Shown: positions 1 to 6,746 of the stretch, piece by piece
Numbering within the stretch: position 1 is the stretch's first letter
How the letters are laid out: the number at the start of each line of letters is the position of its first letter
Assembly (NCBI GenBank): GCA_013695775.1
Contig: JACCZV010000339.1
Coordinates: 1-15,908, forward strand
DNA: 15,908 bases
Reading direction: 5' to 3'
From: Chitinophagales bacterium
GTDB taxonomy: Bacteria; Bacteroidota; Bacteroidia; Chitinophagales; UBA10324
The notes under the pieces: model-generated
Seen by the model: only the letters and a program-made list of their open reading frames with translations
What the model was told of the DNA's origin: nothing
Databases searched by the model: none
Program-made: the position numbers and the translations under genes

Positions 1-430
1 TTAATTTCACTTTCCCCTCGTCACCAAAGCTTAAATCTTTAGATCCATCTTCAAGAAAACGATGAACAAAAGCTTTAGACATAGAAATACCGGCGATCAA
101 AATGCGATTGGTACTATCTACAGCTAATGCAGATGTATAAAAATTTTGAGATAAGTTGGTCTTCTCGATTCCATTGCCGTTCTCCCCAAACGAAGTGTCA
201 GGTGTTCCATCTGCGAAATAGCGTATGAGGTTATTTTGTTCATCTACGAAAAGCAATTTACCATCAGGTGTTAATGTAAACGCGTCGGGGCGTTCGTTCC
301 AAAGGGTGGTATTAAACTTAAAAATGCCACTATCCGCAAACGACGGATCAAGCGATCCGGATTGTGCTACAGCAATAGAGTTAAAGAAGAGAAAAATGAT
401 AAGGGATGAAAAAGTGAAGATGAGTTTCAT
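1..430 (-). CDS. Secreted delta-60 repeat protein, N-terminal part (cut by window edge)
   Basis: The frame opens with ATG at 430 and stays open to the left edge, giving about 143 residues of an incomplete protein. Residues 1-22 look like a Sec signal peptide: a Lys, a long Phe/Leu/Ile stretch, then AVAQS, with cleavage probably near AVA/QS. The mature part begins GSLDPSFADSGIF and later has DGTPDTSFGENG and DGSKDLSFGDEG. These match the delta-60 (DUF5122) beta-propeller-like repeat, in which a G-x-x-D-x-S-F-G-x-x-G core recurs about every 50-60 residues. At least three repeat starts are visible, so the full protein is probably a long extracellular repeat protein, often with a C-terminal sorting domain in this phylum. 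Its substrate or partner cannot be told. No TAnnTTTG promoter is visible upstream. The family call is fairly sure; the function is unknown. Confidence 0.8.
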   Translation of the reverse strand, partial: MKLIFTFSSLIIFLFFNSIAVAQSGSLDPSFADSGIFKFNTTLWNERPDAFTLTPDGKLLFVDEQNNLIRYFADGTPDTSFGENGNGIEKTNLSQNFYTSALAVDSTNRILIAGISMSKAFVHRFLEDGSKDLSFGDEGKVKL

Positions 431-826
431 AGAATATATTATCCATTGTTTCAGTAAGAAGTAGCTTACTTTATTAGAAGTAATTTATTATAAGATAATA
501 AGATAGTAAAAATATTAAAAACCACACACAACAACTACAGTAATTATAGATTTGTTTGAATTGATCAACCACTATTAAATAAATTTCCTTAGTATTCATA
601 ACTCAGACTGCATTGCAATTTACAGCTAATATTAGAATACGTTAGGCGATTTACTGTTCAGATGATTTGTAGATTGTTTGAATTTTCCACCTATAATTTG
701 TTGCATATTGGATGTCACAATCGAAAGGGAATATTAATTACCAGGGAAAGCAATAAAATTTAAGACTTTGCCTTAAACAGAAAAGCCCTCAATTTGAGGG
801 CTTTTCAGGTAAAAATTTTAAGGGGG
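431..826. other. AT-rich spacer of 396 bases without a supported gene
   Basis: This lies between the start of the delta-60 repeat gene and the end of the cold-shock gene. It is AT-rich with short tandem AT motifs (AAGATA at 493 and again at 500). A 15-base motif is loosely repeated near 547 (AGATTTGTTTGAATT) and 671 (AGATTGTTTGAATTT). The only clear element is the terminator hairpin at 781-805. Reading both strands I found only very short ORFs (14 codons or fewer), and no tRNA-like fold or TAnnTTTG promoter facing the left-hand gene. Confidence 0.6.
781..805 (-). terminator. Intrinsic terminator of the cold-shock gene
   Basis: A perfect 10-bp stem, AAAAGCCCTC pairing with GAGGGCTTTT, encloses a 5-base loop. 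Read on the minus strand it follows the cold-shock stop codon by about 20 bases and ends in CTTTTCTGTTT, a usable U-tract. The stem is symmetric, so some activity on the plus strand is possible, although no plus-strand gene precedes it here. Confidence 0.85.
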
Positions 827-1018
827 TTATGCCAAACGAACGTTTACTGCATTTAAGCCTTTTTTACCTTGTGTTACTTCAAACACCACTTCATCTCCTT
901 CGCGAATGTCCTGAGCCAATCCGGTAACGTGGACGAAAATGTCTTGTCCGGTAGCACTGTCATTGATAAATCCAAAACCTTTCGTGGTGTTGAAGAATTT
1001 TACTTTTCCTTTTTTCAT
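827..1018 (-). CDS. Cold-shock domain protein, CspA family
   Basis: This 63-residue protein is a single cold-shock domain with nothing added, close to the usual 65-70 residues. It is expected to bind single-stranded RNA or DNA in the cytoplasm and to act as an RNA chaperone. Both RNA-binding motifs are intact: RNP1 as KGFGFI (residues 13-18) and RNP2 as DIFVHV (residues 26-31). The start MKKGKVKFFN and the basic C-terminal part with GLNAVNV are typical. The gene stands alone, with a consensus -7 element about 30 bases upstream and a strong terminator downstream. The 5' leader would be only about 25 bases, so a long cold-responsive leader like that of Escherichia coli cspA is not apparent. Bacteroidota usually carry several paralogues, so I give no specific symbol. 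Confidence 0.95.
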   Translation of the reverse strand: MKKGKVKFFNTTKGFGFINDSATGQDIFVHVTGLAQDIREGDEVVFEVTQGKKGLNAVNVRLA

Positions 1019-1048
1019 TGTGTAATTAAAATTTTAAGATTAGAGCGT

Positions 1049-1056
1049 CAAAGATA
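1049..1056 (-). promoter_or_regulatory. Bacteroidota-type -7 element for the cold-shock gene
   Basis: On the minus strand this reads TATCTTTG, a full match to TAnnTTTG. Transcription would start near 1043 and give a leader of about 25 bases. A TTTG lies upstream at 1071-1074, but the gap is only 14 bases rather than the usual 19-21, so the -33 element is weak or missing. Confidence 0.55.
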
Positions 1057-1173
1057 CAATATTTTTCTATCAAAGAAATTTTTTAATGCATCTATCATAA
1101 GACCGGGTAATAAGGTAAGAAACGTGAAGAATTAGAGATCTTAGGATGACTTTGTATTTACTGTAAAATCACT

Positions 1174-1199
1174 AAAAAAGAAGCGCGGTGCTGATCTTC
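1174..1199 (-). terminator. Possible weak terminator of nadB
   Basis: Directly after the nadB stop codon the minus strand reads GAAG, a 12-base interior, CTTC and then TTTTTT. Inside, GC-ACC-GC can add two pairs. The stem is short, so this is only a candidate, but its place and the T6 run fit an intrinsic terminator. Confidence 0.35.
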
Positions 1200-1200
1200 G

Positions 1201-2790
1201 TTAAAGCACGGTATTTTTTGCAACTTTTAATTTCTTCGGATAATCGGTATTGTAATTCAGCCCCCTGCTTTCATGACGCACTAAGGAAGATCGGATAATA
1301 AGATAGCCAACATTAATGAGGTTTCTTAGTTCGCAAAGTTCAGGCGACACGACGGTGCGCTGATAGAGTTCCTCTGTTTCACGGTAGATCAACTCGAGTC
1401 TTTCAAAAGCACGGTTCAACCGAAGATTAGAGCGAACTATGCCGACATAATTGCTCATGATATCTTGCACCTCCTGGCGGGTAAAGGTGATCAGCACCAT
1501 CTCTTCGGGATTAAAAGTTCCCTCAGCATTCCACTTAGGTATTCCATGTTTGTAAGTAAGCGTTCGTAATTTTTTAATGACATCGAGATAGGCACGATGA
1601 GAAAAAACCATCGCCTCAAGCAACGAATTTGAGGCAAGGCGGTTTGCACCATGCAAGCCGGTAGAGGCACATTCGCCACAGGCATAAAGATATTTTATAG
1701 ATGTTCTGCCGCGATCATCCGTTCTAATCCCGCCGCATAAATAATGTGCCGCCGGCACTACAGGAATCATGTCTTTCATAATATCGATTCCTATAGAATG
1801 ACATTTCTCATATATGTTGGGAAAGTGCTCAATGAATTTTTTCTTATCGAGGTGGCGGCAGTCGAGCAGCACATAATCCTCTCCGCGCTTCTTCATCTCA
1901 TTGTCAATGGCACGAGCTACAATATCGCGGGGTGCAAGTGATTTGCGCTTGTCGTAGAGGTGCATGAACTCTTTGCCGTCCTTCGTCCTCAATATCGCAC
2001 CAAAGCCACGGATAGCCTCAGTGATCAGGTAAGAGGGATACTCGCCCGGATGATATAATGCAGTGGGATGAAACTGGTAGAATTCCATGTTTTCCACCTT
2101 CCCCTTGGCACGATAAACCATAGCCACTCCATCTCCGGTAGCAATTATAGGGTTGGTTGTATTCCTGTAGACATGACCTGCTCCACCTGTAGCAATAAGC
2201 GTAATAAGTGAAAGAAGCGTTTCAATTTCTCCTGTTTCCACATTCAGCGCATAGACGCCATAGCATTCTGTATTTTTTGTGCGGCGGGTAACTTCAACAC
2301 CGAGGTGATGCTGTGTGATGATGTCAATGGCGAAATAATGTGAGAACATATCTATGTTCGGATGCTTCACGATCTGCTTCAGCAAGGTTCGTTCTATCTC
2401 AAGGCCGGTGTTGTCTTTATGATGCAGTACGCGATGCTCAGAGTGTCCGCCTTCACGCCCTAAATCATAAGAACCGGTTTTTGTCTTATCGAATTTCGCT
2501 CCCCATTCGATCACCTCCTGAACTCGCTGCGGCCCTTCTCTTACTACGATTTCTACAATCTTTTCATCACATAATCCGGCGCCTGCATCAAGGGTATCAG
2601 CAATATGTTTTTTATAGGAATCCTCCTCAAAATCCCAGACTGCAGCCACTCCTCCCTGCGCGTATTTGGTATTCGATTCATCCTCTGAAGCTTTGGTAAT
2701 GATGCACACGGTTCCATATTCAGCAACTTTCAGGGCATAGGTAAGCCCGGCAATGCCGGAACCGATGATCAGGAAATCGTATTTTTTCAT
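1201..2790 (-). CDS. nadB: L-aspartate oxidase
   Basis: NadB is a cytoplasmic FAD enzyme that oxidises L-aspartate to iminoaspartate, the first step of de novo NAD synthesis; NadA then makes quinolinate. With the start chosen here the protein has 529 residues, normal for the family. The N-terminal FAD-binding loop GSGIAG is at residues 10-15. The NadB-type SNTKYAQGG follows, then GGHSEHRVLHHKDNTG, EFYQFHPTAL, the RGFGAIL segment, APRDIVARA with the active-site Arg, and AAHYLCGGI. The last motif and KYAQGG separate it from succinate dehydrogenase flavoproteins. An in-frame ATG 20 codons upstream (2850) would add a tail that is not part of the FAD fold, so I use 2790. The start is preceded by TTACTTTG only five bases away, which would give an almost leaderless mRNA if it is a promoter. 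nadA and nadC are not in view. Confidence 0.95.
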   Translation of the reverse strand: MKKYDFLIIGSGIAGLTYALKVAEYGTVCIITKASEDESNTKYAQGGVAAVWDFEEDSYKKHIADTLDAGAGLCDEKIVEIVVREGPQRVQEVIEWGAKFDKTKTGSYDLGREGGHSEHRVLHHKDNTGLEIERTLLKQIVKHPNIDMFSHYFAIDIITQHHLGVEVTRRTKNTECYGVYALNVETGEIETLLSLITLIATGGAGHVYRNTTNPIIATGDGVAMVYRAKGKVENMEFYQFHPTALYHPGEYPSYLITEAIRGFGAILRTKDGKEFMHLYDKRKSLAPRDIVARAIDNEMKKRGEDYVLLDCRHLDKKKFIEHFPNIYEKCHSIGIDIMKDMIPVVPAAHYLCGGIRTDDRGRTSIKYLYACGECASTGLHGANRLASNSLLEAMVFSHRAYLDVIKKLRTLTYKHGIPKWNAEGTFNPEEMVLITFTRQEVQDIMSNYVGIVRSNLRLNRAFERLELIYRETEELYQRTVVSPELCELRNLINVGYLIIRSSLVRHESRGLNYNTDYPKKLKVAKNTVL

Positions 2791-2982
2791 GAGCCCAAAG
2801 TAAGAGAAGGTAACGGATTGGAGTAATTGTATCATTTCTATGCAGAACATGATACGTCCCTATTTGCACATAATTCGAAGACAGAGGGAAAGGATATTTC
2901 CTGTTTTCACAATCATTCAAACCGCCATTTTTAAATGAATTTTTGTTAGCTATATTCCGTCTTAAACTTCTCTAAACTTTAT

Positions 2983-4500
2983 ATGAGATTTCTTCCTGCG
3001 GCTTTTTTTGCATTTACTCTCATACTCGGGATTTTTTTATTTGATGATTACGGCATCTCATGGGATGAACCTATTCAGCGTGACCTTGGCAACGCCAACT
3101 GGAACTTTATTCTGCACGGTGATGATTCCTTGTTTCGCCTCATAAATAAATATCATGGGCCTTTTGCAGAGATCATTGAAGTGGCGCCTGAAAAAATCCT
3201 GCAACTTCACGACGAGAGAATAATTTTTCTCTCGAGGCATCTCCTCAATTATTTAATCTTCTGGATTGGCAGTGTTTTTCTGTTCCTATTGGGAAAAGAG
3301 GTTTTGCAGGAGAGATGGCTGGCACTGCTCGCTGTGGCGATGCTCTATCTTACCCCACGAATATTTGCACATGCCTTTTACAACTCGAAAGATATTCCGC
3401 TGCTCTCCTTCTTTATTATCAGCAACTATTTTCTCCTCAAATTTCTGAAGAAGCCATCGATTTCTCTTACGATTGTTCTTGCCCTGGTGTCAGCAATGTT
3501 ATTCAACATTCGCATCCTTGGTATCATCATACCTGTGTTTGCGACATTTTTCTTCATCCTGAATCTCGTGAACAAAAATCTTCGCACATCAACGCTGAAA
3601 TTTCTTTTTGCCTACCTGATTCTGTTTGTGCTGTTCGCCTTTTCGCTTTACCCGGTTACATGGCATGATCCCATTGGCAGTTTGAAAGAAGCCTTTAGAG
3701 TGATGAGTCATTATCCTTACGACGACCCACAATTTTTTCTTGGCGAACTCATCAAGCCGCAGCAGCTGCCCTGGTACTATATTCCCGTATGGATAGGAAT
3801 CACTATTCCCATTGTATGGCAACTATTTTCTCTTACCGGCTTGATGTTACTGCTTATCACCATTCTTCTCAGCCTAAAAAGCATTTTTAAAAAATCATGG
3901 CCATGGCTGCTGATTGTTAGCTGGTGTATTGTGCCATGGCTTATGGTAGTGTTGATTCATTCAATAGTGTATGATGAATGGAGGCATCTCTTCTTCATCT
4001 ACCCTGCGGTGCTCTTGATCGCATGCTTTGGGATTAGAAAACTTTTCGAAGCATTTCAGCATGTGAAACATACTTCTTTGAAAGCAATATTGCGTTCATC
4101 ATCTATTGCTATGGTTGTTATTCAAGGTCTGGTCGTTCTTCAATTTATGATCATTAATCATCCTTTTGAAAATGTCTATTTCAACCATCTGGCAGGTAAA
4201 TATCCACAGCAACGGTTTGATCTTGATTATTGGGGTTTATCTTACCGGCAAGCCTTAGAATTCTTAGCTGCAAATGCAAAAGAGAATTCAATTAAAGTAT
4301 GCTGGCAGAATGCGCCCGGCAATTACAATTTAATTTGGTTAGATGGGGAGCAGCGAAGCCGCATCCGCGAAATGCCGTTCAGTTCAAGTGAATACTTTCT
4401 CACCAACTTCCGATTTAATCCTGAACAATACACTGATTCCGCATGGAATACAATACGGGTAAATGGAGTTACGATTCTTGCGATTGAAAAGCCTTATTAA
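2983..4500 (+). CDS. GT-C fold membrane glycosyltransferase (PMT/ArnT-like), specificity unknown
   Basis: This 505-residue integral membrane protein has about ten hydrophobic segments spread over residues 1-390 and a C-terminal soluble part of roughly 100 residues. Right after the first segment it carries DDYGISWDEP (residues 21-30). An acidic pair in the first extracytoplasmic loop is the hallmark of polyprenyl-phosphate-sugar-dependent GT-C enzymes of the PMT/ArnT/GT39 kind, and D28-E29 are the likely catalytic pair. A second conserved-looking loop, YNSKDIP, comes near residue 137. It probably moves a sugar from a lipid carrier to a protein, lipid or glycan on the outer face of the inner membrane; donor and acceptor cannot be inferred. 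It diverges from nadB (192-base gap) and has no glycan-synthesis neighbours. Class is fairly sure; substrate unknown. Confidence 0.75.
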   Translation: MRFLPAAFFAFTLILGIFLFDDYGISWDEPIQRDLGNANWNFILHGDDSLFRLINKYHGPFAEIIEVAPEKILQLHDERIIFLSRHLLNYLIFWIGSVFLFLLGKEVLQERWLALLAVAMLYLTPRIFAHAFYNSKDIPLLSFFIISNYFLLKFLKKPSISLTIVLALVSAMLFNIRILGIIIPVFATFFFILNLVNKNLRTSTLKFLFAYLILFVLFAFSLYPVTWHDPIGSLKEAFRVMSHYPYDDPQFFLGELIKPQQLPWYYIPVWIGITIPIVWQLFSLTGLMLLLITILLSLKSIFKKSWPWLLIVSWCIVPWLMVVLIHSIVYDEWRHLFFIYPAVLLIACFGIRKLFEAFQHVKHTSLKAILRSSSIAMVVIQGLVVLQFMIINHPFENVYFNHLAGKYPQQRFDLDYWGLSYRQALEFLAANAKENSIKVCWQNAPGNYNLIWLDGEQRSRIREMPFSSSEYFLTNFRFNPEQYTDSAWNTIRVNGVTILAIEKPY

Positions 4501-4517
4501 AAATTTGAGTCGGCCCC

Positions 4518-4540
4518 TAATCTTCCGCATATGAAGATTA
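4518..4540 (+). terminator. Hairpin 17 bases after the glycosyltransferase gene, possible terminator
   Basis: TAATCTTC (4518-4525) pairs perfectly with GAAGATTA (4533-4540) around a 7-base loop CGCATAT. Its place just past a stop codon suggests a transcript end, but the stem is AT-rich and is followed by TATCTC rather than a U-tract. It could instead be the first of several hairpins in this spacer. Confidence 0.35.
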
Positions 4541-4555
4541 TATCTCACAAGCAGA

Positions 4556-4617
4556 GTGCTCAGAGCAGCTTAAGTTTCGCCCATAGGTATCACCTATTCA
4601 GGATTTAGAGCAAAATC
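4556..4617 (+). other. Cluster of small hairpins upstream of the rplM promoter
   Basis: Three further short stems sit in a row: TGCT-CAG-AGCA near 4557-4567, ATAGGT-ATC-ACCTAT at 4583-4597, and GATTT/AAATC at 4602-4617. They lie upstream of the best rplM promoter, so they would be transcribed only from the glycosyltransferase gene or from an unseen upstream start. No protein-coding role is apparent. Confidence 0.35.
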
Positions 4618-4673
4618 TACACTCGTTATCAATATATTACAATCCAGATCCTAAAAATATTTCCTTTGAAATC

Positions 4674-4703
4674 TTGAATCTTTCATTTATCCACATACCT
4701 TTG
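4674..4703 (+). promoter_or_regulatory. Bacteroidota-type promoter of the rplM cluster
   Basis: TTG at 4674-4676, a 19-base spacer, then TACCTTTG at 4696-4703. This agrees fully with the TTG-N19-TAnnTTTG promoter used by the primary sigma factor of Bacteroidota. Transcription would begin near 4709, leaving a leader of about 35 bases before the rplM GTG, which is short for a ribosomal-protein leader switch. Confidence 0.75.
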
Positions 4704-4743
4704 CCATCCCAATTTTAAAAATGCATTCTATAAATTTCAATCT

Positions 4744-5184
4744 GTGAATACGTTAAGCTTCCGTACCCAGCATGCGAATGATAAAACCGTGAAGCGTGAA
4801 TGGCTTCTCATTGACGCCACCGCACAACCTCTTGGGCGCTTGTCGACTAAGGTGGCCTCTCTATTGATCGGAAAGCACAAGCCTTATTTCACCACTCACG
4901 TTGATTGCGGAGATCATGTGATTGTGATCAATGCGGAAAAGGTCAGGCTCACCGGCAAGAAAATGACTGACAAGGAATTGGTAACCTATACCGGCTATCC
5001 CGGAGGTAAGCGGATTGCTAACCCAAAAGAACTGCTTGTTCGCAAGCCTACCTATCTGGTTGAGGAAGCTATAAGAGGCATGTTGCCGAAAACCAAGCTC
5101 GGCCGCGCCATGTTCTCAAAGTTGCATGTTTTCGCCGGAGAAAAGCATAATCATGCCGCACAAACTCCAAGAGAATTGAAATAA
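4744..5184 (+). CDS. rplM: 50S ribosomal protein L13 (uL13)
   Basis: L13 is an early-assembling 23S rRNA-binding protein of the large subunit. The 146-residue product shows the family signatures REWLLIDATAQPLGRLSTKVA, HVDCGDHVIVINAEKVRLTGKK, YTGYPGGKR and IRGMLPKTKLGRAM. The C-terminus stops at QTPRELK, slightly shorter than many Bacteroidota homologues. The start is GTG, supported by the family N-terminus MNTLSFRTQHAN and by the lack of any in-frame ATG nearby. There is no Shine-Dalgarno sequence upstream. It is the first gene of the cluster, 31 bases before rpsI, and the clear promoter at 4674-4703 serves it. The rplM-rpsI pairing is conserved across bacteria. Confidence 0.97.
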   Translation: MNTLSFRTQHANDKTVKREWLLIDATAQPLGRLSTKVASLLIGKHKPYFTTHVDCGDHVIVINAEKVRLTGKKMTDKELVTYTGYPGGKRIANPKELLVRKPTYLVEEAIRGMLPKTKLGRAMFSKLHVFAGEKHNHAAQTPRELK

Positions 5185-5215
5185 AGAACTCACTCATAAA
5201 ATAATTTTATAAAAG

Positions 5216-5608
5216 GTGGAAAAAATCAACTCCATAGGCAGAAGAAAAGAAGCATCGGCACGTGTGTTCATCATGCCCGCCACGGGGGATTCAAAGATTG
5301 TGGTGAACGGTAAGGATTACGTCAATTACTTCCCGCAAAAGATTTTTCAGCAGGTAGTGGAGCAGCCGTTTAAGATACTTAACCTCGATGGCAAGTATGA
5401 TGTTATCGTGAATGTTTCGGGTGGAGGCATTAAGGGGCAGGCCGAAGCTATACGCCTCGGTATTGCCAGATCTCTGGTAAAGATCAATGCTGAATATAAA
5501 GCCACTTTGAAACCTTTAAAGTTGCTCACCCGCGATCCCCGTGCCGTAGAACGCAAAAAGCCCGGCCGTAAAAAAGCCCGCAAGCGCTTCCAGTTCAGCA
5601 AGCGTTAA
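5216..5608 (+). CDS. rpsI: 30S ribosomal protein S9 (uS9)
   Basis: S9 sits in the head of the small subunit, and its basic C-terminal tail reaches the P-site tRNA. The 130-residue protein has the normal length, the start INSIGRRKEASARVF, the central VNVSGGGIKGQAEAIRLGIARSL, and the basic end KKPGRKKARKRFQFSKR with the terminal Lys-Arg that contacts tRNA. The start codon is GTG within AGGTGGAAAAAATC; the next gene but one, rpsB, starts inside an almost identical block. It is co-oriented with rplM (31-base gap) and rpsB (57-base gap) and probably read on the same transcript. Confidence 0.97.
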   Translation: MEKINSIGRRKEASARVFIMPATGDSKIVVNGKDYVNYFPQKIFQQVVEQPFKILNLDGKYDVIVNVSGGGIKGQAEAIRLGIARSLVKINAEYKATLKPLKLLTRDPRAVERKKPGRKKARKRFQFSKR

Positions 5609-5665
5609 AGTGGGGGCTTATTATAAAAGGTTAGATATTCAATTCAGAGAAATTCAAATATACAG

Positions 5666-6616
5666 GTGGAAAAAATTCAATATAAAGAGTTGCTGGAAGC
5701 AGGTGTTCATTTCGGTCACCTGAAAAAGAAGTGGAATCCCCGTATGATGCCCTACATTTTTATGGAACGCAGGGGCATTCATATCATAGACCTTAATAAG
5801 ACGCTTGAGGCGCTCGAAGAGACAGGAGCAGCAATGCGGCAAATTGCACGCAGCGGCAAGAAGATTCTCTTCGTAGCAACAAAAAAACAGGCTAAAGAGA
5901 TTGTAGCTGAGGCGGCACAAAGGGCGGGAATGCCATTTGTAACAGAACGATGGCTCGGCGGCATGCTCACCAATTTTTCTACCATACGCAAATCCATCAA
6001 AAAAATGCAGAGCATTGACAAGATGCTTGCAGATGGAACGCTGGAGAACATTACCAAGAAAGAACGCCTGCGCCTCATGCGCGACAAAGCAAAGCTAGAG
6101 AAAGTACTCGGTGGCATAGCAGGGCTTAACCGATTGCCTGCAGCCATATACCTTGTAGACATCATGCATGAGCACATTGCCCTGGCTGAAGCAAAGAAGC
6201 TGAATATACAGACCATAGGAATGGTGGATACTAATAGCGATCCTACACAGGTAGATTTTGCCATACCTGCCAATGACGATGCTACTAAATCCATCTCCAT
6301 CATTACAAAATATATGGTGCAATCGCTGATGGAAGGTTTGGAGGAACGTCAAAAAGACAAGGAGGCACTTGAAACAGCCACTGATGAAGATGAAGCTGCT
6401 GAGATGAGAAGAGAGTTCAACATGGGTGAAGATGATGAGGATAAAGAGAAAGGGGAAAGGCGCGGACCTGGTGGACCCAAGAGGGGTGGCAGATCAGCTG
6501 GCACAGGAGGCACAAAACCAGGCGGAGGTAAGCCAGGGCCTGGTGGCGCAAAAGGCGGACCGGCAGGTGGCAATCGGAGGCGTACAGCCCGGCCTCCGCA
6601 ACGGCAGCGACCCTAA
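5666..6616 (+). CDS. rpsB: 30S ribosomal protein S2 (uS2) with long low-complexity C-terminal extension
   Basis: S2 binds late to the back of the small subunit, near S1 in many bacteria and near the mRNA exit. Residues 1 to about 225 form a complete S2 core: the start LLEAGVHFGHLKKKWNPRM, MERRGIHIIDLNKT, FVATKKQAKEIV, ERWLGGMLTNF, and MHEHIALAEAKKLN followed by GMVDTNSDP. The whole protein is 316 residues, against about 240 in Escherichia coli. The extra part is an acidic Glu/Asp linker (about 226-262) followed by a Gly/Pro/Arg/Lys tail (263-316) ending RQRP. The frame runs to one stop with no sign of a shift, although a frameshift cannot be fully excluded from sequence alone. The start is GTG. 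It is followed by tsf, as in most bacteria, with a 130-base gap holding a hairpin. Confidence 0.96.
   Translation: MEKIQYKELLEAGVHFGHLKKKWNPRMMPYIFMERRGIHIIDLNKTLEALEETGAAMRQIARSGKKILFVATKKQAKEIVAEAAQRAGMPFVTERWLGGMLTNFSTIRKSIKKMQSIDKMLADGTLENITKKERLRLMRDKAKLEKVLGGIAGLNRLPAAIYLVDIMHEHIALAEAKKLNIQTIGMVDTNSDPTQVDFAIPANDDATKSISIITKYMVQSLMEGLEERQKDKEALETATDEDEAAEMRREFNMGEDDEDKEKGERRGPGGPKRGGRSAGTGGTKPGGGKPGPGGAKGGPAGGNRRRTARPPQRQRP
6452..6613 (+). other. Low-complexity coding segment: Gly/Arg/Pro-rich tail of S2
   Basis: This stretch encodes residues 263-316 of S2. It is built from GGxxGG, GPGG and RGG-like units and ends in NRRRTARPPQRQRP. It carries a strong positive charge after a strongly negative linker. 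Such a segment should be disordered and could bind RNA in the manner of RGG tails; that role is inference. Confidence 0.75.
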
Positions 6617-6653
6617 CACAGAATCGAGACTTTACACTGCTTCTTTACCGGAA

Positions 6654-6691
6654 TAATAATGCCATTCATAATCATCGAATGAAGATTATTA
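6654..6691 (+). other. Imperfect hairpin in the rpsB-tsf spacer
   Basis: TAATAAT (6654-6660) pairs with ATTATTA (6685-6691), and TTCAT (6665-6669) with ATGAA (6679-6683), with a small internal loop between. It could be an RNA-processing or attenuation site that separates S2 and EF-Ts expression. There is no U-tract, so a plain terminator is unlikely. Confidence 0.35.
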
Positions 6692-6746
6692 CACGAAGCC
6701 AAAAAGAAACTGTACATATTTTTAGTAGTTAAAATTATTAACAGAT

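Noticed and set aside
2791..2850. Longer nadB start at 2850
   Set aside because: The extra 20 residues precede the FAD-binding strand where NadB proteins normally begin, and the promoter-like TTACTTTG lies between the two starts.
5779..6303. 174-codon open frame on the minus strand inside rpsB
   Set aside because: It lies wholly opposite the conserved S2 core, has no family resemblance and is explained by the codon pattern of rpsB.
6349..6573. Pro-rich minus-strand frame opposite the S2 tail
   Set aside because: It is the mirror of the Gly-rich tail (GGN codons read as Pro on the other strand); no start context or homology.
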